Shown here piece by piece: positions 7,829 through 14,745 of a stretch of DNA of 32,931 nt. The position numbers were made by a program, and so were the translations under genes. Origin of the DNA: Actinomycetes bacterium (GTDB lineage Bacteria > Actinomycetota > Acidimicrobiia > Acidimicrobiales > RAAP-2); assembly GCA_021791635.1 (NCBI GenBank), contig JAJYWF010000015.1, positions 1 through 32,931 of the forward strand. Reading direction: 5' to 3'. Numbering within the stretch: position 1 is the stretch's first letter; each line of letters opens with the position of its first letter. Below the pieces are notes generated by a model. That model saw nothing but the letters and a program-made list of their open reading frames with translations, did not search any database and was not told where the DNA came from.

Positions 7829-9235
7829 GCGCGCCCCGGGGGGCACCGCTCCCTCCGGTGCCGCTCCCTCCGGTGCCGAGGCTTCCGGCTCGGCACCTCC
7901 GTCACCAGAAGCTCGGGGCTCTGGAGCGGAGCGCCGAGCGCCCGACAGCAGGCGCTCGCCGGCCTCCCTCAGGTCGTCTAAGTCTCGGAGCACTTCGGCC
8001 AGCCGTTCCCAGCGCACGTTGCGTCGCTGATCGGCGGCCCACCCGGCCCCGTCGGCCTCCTGACCGGAGCGACCGCACCACCACAGCTGGACCCGGCCCA
8101 GGTCTTTCAGCACCCGTGGGCGCAACGGCTGGCCGATGAACTCGTCCCCGGCCTCGCTCATCAAACGGGAATGGAACTCGTCGGAAATGAGCACGGTGCC
8201 CGGATTGGCGATGTTCACGATCCGGTGGGCCAAGTTCACCGTGGGTCCGTAGTAGTCCCCGTCGTGGACCAGAACCGGTCCGACGGCCAGGCCGACGCGG
8301 ACGTCGGACAGCAGCTCGTCGTCGGCGTAGGCCTCGGCCAACCCGAGCCCGATGCGGGCCGCCGCCACCACACTCTCGACGACGAACATGGCCTCGTCAC
8401 CGATCATCTTCACCACCCTCCCCCCCATCCCGGTGACGATGTCATGGGAGATCTCCTCGAACCGCCGGACGACCGCCGCCAGCTCCTCTTGGGAGAGATG
8501 CTGGCTGAGGAGCGTGAAGCCCACCATGTCGGCAAACCCCACGGCCAGGTCGAGCCCGTCGGCGGAGACGTGGCCACGGGTCCGGAGCAGCATGGTCCGG
8601 CGGGTCGCCGCCTGGACGTGGCGTCTCCAGACGAACTCCAGCAGCCAGGCCATGGCCGGGACGGTGGCGTCGGCCAGGCTGGTGAACGCCTCGGCGGCGA
8701 GGACGTTGTCGTCGTCCGCCCCACCGAAGGCCATGGAGCTCGGCACTACTTCGGCCTCGGCGATCCGGGCCATGGAAGAGCCGATGACCCGTGAGAGCTG
8801 CAGCGCCGTGTCGACCTCGGCCGCTCCCACGCTGAGCATCCCCTGGAACAGCTTCACCGCCTGAATGTCCATGTCGGTGAACACGGCGTCGTCATCGGCC
8901 ACGTCCAGAAAGCCCAGGGCCCGCCAGAGCCGGCGCAGGAGGTCGAGGGGAAGCCCGGTCCCCTGGGCCACCTGGACCTGGGTGTAGCGGCGGGTGGAAG
9001 GAACGAGGAGGCGATCCACGGCGAGCAGATCGAGCACGTCGTCGGCCACCGCCTGGTCCACCTCCTCGTCGGTGGCACCGGCTTCGAGCAGCCGCTTGCG
9101 GACGTGGTCGAGCGCGGCGGCCCGGCGGCTGGCGATGTCGCCAGGCCCTTGGCCGAGGGGCATAGTGCTGCCCGGTCGGAGCACGCTCTGGGGCGACTGC
9201 CGTTCTTCGGGGGGCGGAGGTTCGGTACCGGTCAT
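7778..9235 (-). CDS. Class III adenylate cyclase with Rv1264-like regulatory domain
   Basis: A 485-residue protein that should make cAMP from ATP. Residues about 45-205 form a helical N-terminal region (TRRYTQVQVAQGTGLPLDLL and following) resembling the autoinhibitory, pH-responsive domain of mycobacterial Rv1264. The catalytic domain at about 228-410 has both metal aspartates (VGFADMVGFT and MIGDEAMFV), the adenine-selecting lysine in VVKMIGDE, and the transition-state Asn/Arg in TVNLAHRIV. No transmembrane helix is seen, so it is cytosolic. The last 45 residues are a low-complexity Ala/Pro/Glu/Gly tail built from short DNA repeats, running past a hairpin into the mannosidase 3' end. The start ATG overlaps the gpsA stop as ATGA, which fixes the start and predicts translational coupling. 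The frame extends upstream to 9517 only as a shadow of gpsA. Confidence 0.9.
   Translation of the reverse strand: MTGTEPPPPEERQSPQSVLRPGSTMPLGQGPGDIASRRAAALDHVRKRLLEAGATDEEVDQAVADDVLDLLAVDRLLVPSTRRYTQVQVAQGTGLPLDLLRRLWRALGFLDVADDDAVFTDMDIQAVKLFQGMLSVGAAEVDTALQLSRVIGSSMARIAEAEVVPSSMAFGGADDDNVLAAEAFTSLADATVPAMAWLLEFVWRRHVQAATRRTMLLRTRGHVSADGLDLAVGFADMVGFTLLSQHLSQEELAAVVRRFEEISHDIVTGMGGRVVKMIGDEAMFVVESVVAAARIGLGLAEAYADDELLSDVRVGLAVGPVLVHDGDYYGPTVNLAHRIVNIANPGTVLISDEFHSRLMSEAGDEFIGQPLRPRVLKDLGRVQLWWCGRSGQEADGAGWAADQRRNVRWERLAEVLRDLDDLREAGERLLSGARRSAPEPRASGDGGAEPEASAPEGAAPEGAVPPGARSGRGVEQSGRGDPEGS
7872..7897. terminator. Perfect 9-bp hairpin behind the mannosidase gene
   Basis: GGTGCCGAG (7872-7880) pairs perfectly with CTCGGCACC (7889-7897) around an 8-nt loop, 44 bp after the mannosidase stop. 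It lies inside the coding tail of the convergent cyclase gene. No T-run follows on either strand, so terminator activity is inferred from the stem and its position. Confidence 0.45.
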
Positions 9236-10254
9236 CCGGTCAACCCGCGATGCAATACCACGTCCCATTCGGACCGGGCCGGCCGCCGCATGAGCGCCTC
9301 CAACGCTGCCCGTGGCGTCGTGGTCCCCGACACGATGGACGCCACCTGCTCGGCTATGGGCATCTCCACCCCGGCGCTCCGGGCCAGCGCCACCAGAGGT
9401 CCGGCGCTCTTCACCCCTTCGGCGACCATGGACATGCCAGACAGGATGTCCTCGAGCGTCACCCCACGGCCGAGGTCGAACCCCACGGTGCGGTTGCGAC
9501 TGTGCGGGCTGGTGCACGTGGCCACCAGGTCGCCCACCCCGGCCAGCCCCCCGAACGTGAGGGTCTGACCACCGAGAGTGATGCCCAATCTCCCGAGCTC
9601 AGCCAGTCCCCGGGTGATGATCACCGCTCGGGTGTTCTCGCCGAACCCGAGGCCGTCGGAGATACCGGCGGCGATGGCCATCACGTTCTTGGTCGCTCCA
9701 GCGATCTCACACCCCACCACGTCGGTGCCGGTGTACACCCGGAACGTCGAGCAGTGCAGGCACTGCTGGACCCGCTGGGCCAGGCGCTCGTCGGGTAGCG
9801 CGACCAAGCTCGCCGCAGGCTGTCCCTGGGCCACCTCGCGCGCCAAGTTCGGGCCACTCAGGGCGCCGGCCACGTGGCCCGGTAGCACTTCACGGACGAC
9901 TTCGGACATACGGAGGTTCGTTCCCCGCTCGATCCCCTTGGCCATGCTCACGATCACCGCGTCGGGTCGGAGGGACGGTCTCATGGCCTCGAGCACGGTG
10001 CGAAACCCGTGGGAAGGCACGCCCATGAGGATCACGTCGGCCCCGGCCACCGCTTCTTCCAGCCTTGCCGTGGCGACCAGCGCCGGCGGGAGCGTGATAC
10101 CGGGGAGGTATCGGGAGTTCTCGCCGGTGCGGGCGATCTCCTCGGCCAGATCGGGCGATCGGGCCCACAGCCTCACCGGCTGCTTGTTGGCCACGAGTGA
10201 CGCCACGGTGGTCCCCCACGAGCCAGCGCCCACCACCGCCGCAACCGATTGCAT
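9232..10254 (-). CDS. gpsA: NAD(P)-dependent glycerol-3-phosphate dehydrogenase
   Basis: A 340-residue cytosolic enzyme that reduces dihydroxyacetone phosphate to sn-glycerol-3-phosphate, the backbone for phospholipids. The Rossmann fingerprint VVGAGSWGTTVA is at residues 7-18. MGVPSHGFR marks the second part of the nucleotide-binding domain, and SGPNLAREVAQGQP and GATKNVMAIAAGISDG carry the substrate-site residues including the catalytic lysine. LAGVGDLVATCTSPHSRNR is the family signature of the C-terminal helical domain. Its length is normal. A TAGGCT box lies 7 nt upstream of the ATG and there is no Shine-Dalgarno. Its TGA overlaps the ATG of the adenylate cyclase, so lipid-precursor synthesis and a cAMP enzyme share a message. 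It is divergent from cofC. Confidence 0.96.
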   Translation of the reverse strand: MQSVAAVVGAGSWGTTVASLVANKQPVRLWARSPDLAEEIARTGENSRYLPGITLPPALVATARLEEAVAGADVILMGVPSHGFRTVLEAMRPSLRPDAVIVSMAKGIERGTNLRMSEVVREVLPGHVAGALSGPNLAREVAQGQPAASLVALPDERLAQRVQQCLHCSTFRVYTGTDVVGCEIAGATKNVMAIAAGISDGLGFGENTRAVIITRGLAELGRLGITLGGQTLTFGGLAGVGDLVATCTSPHSRNRTVGFDLGRGVTLEDILSGMSMVAEGVKSAGPLVALARSAGVEMPIAEQVASIVSGTTTPRAALEALMRRPARSEWDVVLHRGLTG

Positions 10255-10259
10255 GGTGT

Positions 10260-10272
10260 CGAGCCTACGGTG
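10260..10272 (-). promoter_or_regulatory. gpsA promoter core containing TAGGCT
   Basis: The 13-bp block CGAGCCTACGGTG (plus-strand reading) holds the minus-strand -10 box TAGGCT, 7 nt before the gpsA ATG. The same 13 bp occurs at the same distance before pafBC. No clear -35 element accompanies it. Confidence 0.5.
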
Positions 10273-10313
10273 CCGGGCAGCCCGAGCGCCGGACGACGCC
10301 AGGACGGTGTCCC

Positions 10314-10319
10314 TACACT
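10314..10319 (+). promoter_or_regulatory. -10-like box TACACT for cofC
   Basis: TACACT ends 6 nt before the GTG at 10326. This supports the GTG rather than the downstream ATG (10338) as the start, with a leaderless transcript. Confidence 0.45.
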
Positions 10320-10325
10320 GGGGCA

Positions 10326-10973
10326 GTGAGCATCGGAATGCCGGCCGGGTCCTCGGTGGGACTGCCGGCGACGGATCTTCTGGATGGCGGGTCGAAGCTC
10401 GGGAGTCAGGTCGTGCTGGTGCCCGTCAAGTCCTTCGACCAGGCCAAGCGCCGGCTTGGCTCGGTCTTGGGGGACGACGATCGTGAGGCCCTGGTCCGGC
10501 GTATGGCCGAAGGGGTGCTCGCCGCGGCGCATCCGCTCCCGGCGGCCGTCGTCTGCGACGACCCCGTGGTCGCCACCTGGGCCCGGGAGCATGGTGCGTT
10601 GGTGGTGTGGGAGCCCGGACGCGGGCTGAACGGTGCCGTCGAGGAGGGGATTGCCCGCCTCATGACCCTCGGTGTCGAAGTGGTCGTCGTCGCCCATGGG
10701 GACCTGCCCGACGCCACCGGTCTCGGCACGCTCGCCGACTTCGACGGCGTGACCCTGGTGCCCGACCGTCGTGGCGACGGCACGAACGTGATCCGCCTCC
10801 CGACCGGGACCGGGTTCCGGTTCTCGTACGGTCCGGGCTCGTTCCAGCGTCACCGAGCGGAGTGCGGGCGCCTGGGGCTCCCCTGCCGCGTCGAGCTCGA
10901 CTCCCCGCTGCGTCTCGACGTGGACGTGCCCGAGGATCTCGTTTTGGTCACCCGGCAGCCGTCGGCCTCGTAG
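10326..10973 (+). CDS. cofC: CofC/FbiD-type guanylyltransferase of F420 biosynthesis
   Basis: A 215-residue nucleotidyltransferase predicted to load GMP onto 2-phospho-L-lactate or phosphoenolpyruvate, giving the activated precursor that the next enzyme joins to Fo in coenzyme F420 synthesis. The N-terminal segment VVLVPVKSFDQAKRRLG contains the GTP-binding pattern. VVCDDPVVATWA, GLNGAVEEGIA and VVAHGDLPDATGL follow the CofC family order, and RGDGTNVIRLP with FRFSYGPGSFQRH forms the acceptor site. LDVDVPEDL closes the fold. A GTG start at 10326 (SIGMPAGS) sits 6 nt after a TACACT box; ATG 10338 is the alternative. No other F420 gene is adjacent. Two hairpins follow the stop codon. Confidence 0.9.
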   Translation: MSIGMPAGSSVGLPATDLLDGGSKLGSQVVLVPVKSFDQAKRRLGSVLGDDDREALVRRMAEGVLAAAHPLPAAVVCDDPVVATWAREHGALVVWEPGRGLNGAVEEGIARLMTLGVEVVVVAHGDLPDATGLGTLADFDGVTLVPDRRGDGTNVIRLPTGTGFRFSYGPGSFQRHRAECGRLGLPCRVELDSPLRLDVDVPEDLVLVTRQPSAS

Positions 10974-10989
10974 GGACCCGGAGGGCAGG

Positions 10990-11035
10990 CCGGGAGCCGG
11001 TGCCGGGCCCACCGGCCACTCCGGTCGGCTCCCGG
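10990..11035. terminator. Long GC hairpin after cofC
   Basis: CCGGGAGCC (10990-10998) pairs perfectly with GGCTCCCGG (11027-11035) around a 28-nt GC-rich loop with its own inverted repeats. It begins 17 bp after the cofC stop and probably acts together with the second hairpin at 11049-11070. Confidence 0.45.
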
Positions 11036-11048
11036 GCGGGGCGCGGAG

Positions 11049-11070
11049 GCGGGGGCCCAGAGGCCCCCGC
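11049..11070. terminator. Perfect 9-bp, 4-nt-loop hairpin between convergent genes
   Basis: GCGGGGGCC (11049-11057), loop CAGA, GGCCCCCGC (11062-11070). It lies between cofC (+) and the H1-like gene (-), so it could stop transcription from both sides. No T-tract is present. Confidence 0.55.
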
Positions 11071-11114
11071 TCATCCGCTCTCGTCGGTGGGACGAAGCCC
11101 ACCCTGCTCGTCGG

Positions 11115-11273
11115 CTAGCGCTTCGCCGCCTTCTTGGCCGGAGCCCGCTTCACCGCCTTCTTCACGGTCCGCTTGGCCGCCTTCTTCGCCGGGGCCCGCT
11201 TCACCGCCTTCTTCGCCGGGGCCCGCTTCACGGCCTTCTTGGCCGGGGCCCGCTTCTTCGCGGCTATCGCCAC
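11115..11273 (-). CDS. Histone H1-like Lys/Ala/Pro repeat protein, 52 residues
   Basis: This short gene has a GTG start at 11273, a strong Shine-Dalgarno GGGAGGT 6 nt upstream, an in-frame TAG before that, and its own TAG stop. The protein is MAIAAKKR followed by near-perfect copies of the nonamer APAKKAVKR, with one shortened unit (TVKKAVKR). It contains only Lys, Arg, Ala, Pro, Val and one Thr besides the first residues. Such (A/P)AKK tails are known from eukaryotic histone H1, bacterial H1-like proteins and the C-terminus of mycobacterial HupB, where they bind DNA by charge. Here the tail stands alone without an HU domain. It is probably unstructured and nucleoid-associated; this is inference. 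The DNA repeat (27 bp per unit) can expand or contract. It faces cofC across the hairpins. Confidence 0.8.
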   Translation of the reverse strand: MAIAAKKRAPAKKAVKRAPAKKAVKRAPAKKAAKRTVKKAVKRAPAKKAAKR

Positions 11274-11852
11274 AGGTGCACCTCCCTAGGAGTGTCAGTG
11301 TTGACTTGAGGTGGAGCCTGCGGCACGACGGCTCCCAGTGGAGCCGTCATCCGCATCGCTGCACCGCCTACATGGAAACCAGGAGCACGATCACCGGAGC
11401 TCGCGGCACGACTCGTCCCGCGACCCTCGATGAACGTGGGCCTGATGACCCGGCCCACTGACATCGGAAGCGTTTGCCGGACCCGGCGCGACCGTTCCGT
11501 GTGATGCCTCACGGAGACGGCACACTCGTCACGTCGCCCTACGTCCACGTTCACTCTTCCTCCGCAGTGTTTCGGGTTGCACACCATCACAGTGCGTGGC
11601 AGCGCTCAGGTCAAGCATTCCTTCGCGCGCCGTGGATCTTCGGTCGTCGCTCGCTCTGCTCGGCGACGCATGTCGCGATCGTCGCGCGCAACGATCGGGG
11701 AGCGAGAGCGCGCCACGGCGGCCTCGAGTGTCCGTCGGGAACCATCGTCACTGGCGCGGCGACGACGCGGAGGCACTGCGACGAGAGCACCAACGACTGA
11801 TGTATCGGCGTGGATCCAGACCGGCTCGAAGGGGCATGAAAGGCAGCGCCGG
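11274..11852. other. Long stretch without a supported gene
   Basis: About 580 bp separate the H1-like gene from the coupling-protein gene. Open frames exist on both strands, but their translations are Arg/Ser/His-rich with irregular third-position composition and no recognisable motif. The region is slightly less GC-rich than its neighbours. It may hold promoters for both flanking genes or a transfer-related site, but I see no specific signal. Confidence 0.5.
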
Positions 11853-13343
11853 GTGGCGTCGGTGACACATGCCCGTCACGAACACGTTCCCACGAGGTCG
11901 GCCACGTCGGACGCATGGAGCGCCGCCCGCCTGCGTCGCACGGCGATGGAGGCGGGAGCTGGGATCTACCTCGGCCACGGGGGGCGAGGCTGGGCCTGGG
12001 CCGGAACCGAGCGGTCCACCCTGGTCCTCGGCCCGTCCCGGTCCGGGAAGACGTCGTCCCTGGTCATCCCCAATGTTCTCGCCGCTCCGGGGGCCGTGGT
12101 CTCGACGTCGACGAAGCCCGACGTCCTCCGCCACACGTCACCGGCTCGGAGCGCCGCAGGATGGACGCTGTTGTATGACCCCGGCGGAAACGTCGAGTGC
12201 CCCCCGGGCGTACGTCGCGTCGGATGGTCTCCGGTGAACGCCGGGAGCACGTGGGATGGCGCGCTCATGATGGCCGATTCCATGTCGGGGGCCGTCCGAC
12301 CCGATCACGGAACTGATGCGTCGGCTGAGACGCACTGGTCAGAGCGTGCGACGTCACTGTTGGCCCCACTGCTGCACGCTGCCGCCATCGAAGGCGCCCC
12401 CATGTCCACTGTGTTGCACTGGGTCGACCGCCATGACGGTGCTGACGCGCTGGCCATCCTGGCGTCGCGCACGGGAGATCCCTCACCTCCCACTGACGTG
12501 CTCGCCGGAATCTTGATGACCGACCAGCGGGAGCAGTCCGGGATATGGTCGACGACCTCCGGCATACTCGGCGCTTATCGTTCGCGCGCCGCGATGGCGT
12601 CGACCGAACCGCCCTTCCTCGATGCCGCGGCGTTCTGTGAAGGCGCCAACACTCTCTACGTGTGCGCCAGTGGTCGCCAGCAGCGACTGTTCGCTCCGCT
12701 GGTGGTCGGCATGCTCAGCGAGGTGCGCGACGCCGCGTACGCGCGAGCTGATGGCGGCTGCCGGGAGCCACCGGTCCTCCTGGCCCTCGACGAAGTGGCG
12801 AACATCGCCCCCCTGCCCGATCTCCCGGCATTGGTGAGCGAGGGGGCCGGCCAGGGCCTGTTGACGTTGGCCTGCCTCCAGGACCTCTCCCAAGGGAGAA
12901 CGCGCTGGGGGCGGCAGGCCGACGCCTTCCTCTCGCTGTTCGGCACCACCGTCGTGCTCGGTGGGATCGCCGACGTCCCGACCCTCGAGACCCTTTCGCA
13001 AGTGGCGGGGGAAGCCGAGATCGCCACCCGCACCGTCGGCCGATCCATGGGCGCCGACGGCCGTCCCCACCCTTCGGTCAGCATCTCGACGGTGCAGCGA
13101 CGCCGCCTACCGCTGGACGTGATCGCCCGCGGGCACCAGGGGTGGGCTCTGGCCCTCGACGCTACGAACCGGATGGGCTGGGTAGCCCTCACGCCGGCCC
13201 ATTCCACTCCACCGTGGTGCGACGTCGTTCGAGCCGCCGCCCGCACGGCTGCCGTGAGATCGGTCACGCTCGACCCAGCGAGAGGTTGGTGGGCTCCAGA
13301 TCCCGGCCCGCGCTCCGCCCGAGGCGTTGGCCGACCTCGTTGA
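11853..13343 (+). CDS. VirD4/TraG-type conjugative coupling ATPase, without membrane anchor
   Basis: A 496-residue P-loop ATPase of the kind that delivers relaxase-bound DNA to a transfer channel. Walker A is GPSRSGKTSS at residues 60-69, followed by the family motif STSTKPDVL. Walker B is VLLALDEVANI around D313, with the TraG-type continuation PLPDLPALVSEGAGQG and the sensor region TLACLQDLSQGRTRWG. The C-terminal HQGWALALDATNRMGW is typical of actinobacterial homologues. The N-terminus has no transmembrane helices, although most coupling proteins have two. GTG 11853 with GAAAGG upstream is my start; the frame is open to 11577 but reads as non-coding, and GTG 11862 is also possible. The last 80 bp overlap the convergent relaxase gene. 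No other conjugation gene is close, so it may serve a mobilisable element. Confidence 0.82.
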   Translation: MASVTHARHEHVPTRSATSDAWSAARLRRTAMEAGAGIYLGHGGRGWAWAGTERSTLVLGPSRSGKTSSLVIPNVLAAPGAVVSTSTKPDVLRHTSPARSAAGWTLLYDPGGNVECPPGVRRVGWSPVNAGSTWDGALMMADSMSGAVRPDHGTDASAETHWSERATSLLAPLLHAAAIEGAPMSTVLHWVDRHDGADALAILASRTGDPSPPTDVLAGILMTDQREQSGIWSTTSGILGAYRSRAAMASTEPPFLDAAAFCEGANTLYVCASGRQQRLFAPLVVGMLSEVRDAAYARADGGCREPPVLLALDEVANIAPLPDLPALVSEGAGQGLLTLACLQDLSQGRTRWGRQADAFLSLFGTTVVLGGIADVPTLETLSQVAGEAEIATRTVGRSMGADGRPHPSVSISTVQRRRLPLDVIARGHQGWALALDATNRMGWVALTPAHSTPPWCDVVRAAARTAAVRSVTLDPARGWWAPDPGPRSARGVGRPR

Positions 13344-14679
13344 CGACCCGGCGGGTGGTCAGGAACTCGGCCAGCTTGCGGGCGGGCATCGCCGCCAGCT
13401 CGTCCGCAGGCGCTGTCCGGCTCAGATCCGGCCGGTGGCCGGTGGGTTCCCAGGTGCGGAGGTACCGGTCGACCGCAGCCGCCCCACGCTGCCAGTGCAC
13501 GAGCAGCTCGGGCGATCCCGGGCGGGCCCCGAGGGCCCGCACGTGGACCGGTCCGGGGACCAGGCCGGCCGGCGCACGTCGGGCCTCGGCCACGCCGACG
13601 CCGTCGTCCCAGCGGGCCAACCGATCGACGCAACCGTTGACGTCGGTCACCGTCGCTCCGGGTGCCAGGGCCCCGGCCCAGGCCGCCACCACGTCCCGGC
13701 GGGCGACAGCCACGTGCGGGCCCGTCACGAGCGCGGCGGCGAAACGGTGCTCGTCGACCGGCTCCGGAGTGGGAGCGCGCCGGGTACGCGGCTCGGCGAG
13801 GTCGACCGGGAGGTCGGCGTCGCGCGCCATCTGGGACCATCGCCCGACGAGGAGCGTCGGTGTGAGCCGTGACGGCTTGGGGTCGCGGGTCTCGGCCCAG
13901 GCGATCCGCGAAGCCGAGCGCGAGGAGCGTGGGCGGTGACGACCTGGCTGGTCCGCCCCGGCCAGGGTCGAGCGGATCTCGGCCTGGCGTGACGAGAACA
14001 GACCGATGGCCTCGGGCCCCACTCCCCCCACCTCGTAGGACCCCGACCGCCGGGGCGTCCACCCGGCACCGATCCGCAGGGTCAGCTCGTGGCGCAGGAC
14101 GGCGTCGTAGAGCCGGCCGGCCGCCTTGGCGTGGGCGTAAACGCCACGGCCGTCGATCGCCGTCCACCTTCCGTCGGGGCCGTGCCCCAAGTTGGCCACG
14201 ACCACGTGGGAGTGGAGATGGGGATCGAGGGACCGGCTCAACCCGTGGGTGAAGGACGCGCCCACCAGCCCCTCCACCGGGTAGACCTCCCGGTCCAGGC
14301 CGTTCCCCCGCCTCACCCCCACGCCGTGGGTGGCCAGGTAGCCCATCGCCCCCTCGACCGCCGCCTGGTGGGACTCCAGCACCTCGGTGCCCACGGGGGT
14401 CGGTCCCAGCGCCATCAGGATGCTGACCGACTTGGGTGCCGTGAACGTGAGGTCGAACCCGCTCACCGGGCCGTTGCGGGTCACCAGCGCACGACCGCTG
14501 CGGGGATTGGTCCCCGACAGGATCGCCACCAGGTCAGCCGGCGCCACCCACCGACCCAGCCCCAGCCCCGCCGCCCCCTCTCCCAACCACCGCCCGACTG
14601 ACGGCCGGCCCAGCTCCGTGGCCAGGTCGGTGGTGTAGTACGACCCCCGGCGGTCGGTCAGCCGGGTGACGTGGAGCAT
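13264..14679 (-). CDS. MobF (TrwC-type) relaxase, helicase domain absent
   Basis: A 471-residue DNA strand transferase that would nick one strand at an oriT and stay covalently attached. The paired tyrosines Y14 and Y15 (RRGSYYTTDLA) are in the N-terminal position of TrwC nucleophiles. The metal-binding triad is H154, H156 and H158 in LDPHLHSHVVVAN. FDLTFTAPKSVSIL and YAHAKAAGRLYDAVLRHELT are further family blocks. Typical MobF proteins continue into a RecD-like helicase; this one ends after an Arg/Ala-rich 170-residue region without Walker motifs. ATG 14679 is a good start because MLHVTRL is the canonical beginning. The promoter should lie in the AT-rich patch at 14700-14745. Its 3' end is antisense to the coupling ATPase. 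Confidence 0.88.
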   Translation of the reverse strand: MLHVTRLTDRRGSYYTTDLATELGRPSVGRWLGEGAAGLGLGRWVAPADLVAILSGTNPRSGRALVTRNGPVSGFDLTFTAPKSVSILMALGPTPVGTEVLESHQAAVEGAMGYLATHGVGVRRGNGLDREVYPVEGLVGASFTHGLSRSLDPHLHSHVVVANLGHGPDGRWTAIDGRGVYAHAKAAGRLYDAVLRHELTLRIGAGWTPRRSGSYEVGGVGPEAIGLFSSRQAEIRSTLAGADQPGRHRPRSSRSASRIAWAETRDPKPSRLTPTLLVGRWSQMARDADLPVDLAEPRTRRAPTPEPVDEHRFAAALVTGPHVAVARRDVVAAWAGALAPGATVTDVNGCVDRLARWDDGVGVAEARRAPAGLVPGPVHVRALGARPGSPELLVHWQRGAAAVDRYLRTWEPTGHRPDLSRTAPADELAAMPARKLAEFLTTRRVVNEVGQRLGRSAGRDLEPTNLSLGRA

Positions 14680-14699
14680 CGGTCCGACCTGGGAGTCCC

Positions 14700-14745
14700 G
14701 ATCACATCTCTCATATCATTCCATGTTAGTCTATATGATACCGTG
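14700..14745. promoter_or_regulatory. AT-rich patch with short inverted repeat before the relaxase gene
   Basis: This is a compositional outlier in very GC-rich DNA. TATCAT (14714-14719) and ATGATA (14735-14740) form a 6-bp inverted repeat with 15 nt between. On the minus strand TAGACT and TATGAG-like boxes could form the relaxase promoter. It spans the TAA stop of pafBC (14726-14728). Relaxase genes often lie next to the nic site they cut, so an oriT is possible but not shown. Confidence 0.4.

Noticed and set aside
11118-11270. Regular repeats resembling a CRISPR array
   Set aside because: The repeats are contiguous in-frame 27-bp coding units of a Lys/Ala-rich protein without unique spacers.
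11264-11590. Minus-strand 108-codon frame before the H1-like gene
   Set aside because: No motif, Arg/Val-rich composition and irregular codon use. It also reads the H1 gene start in a different frame.
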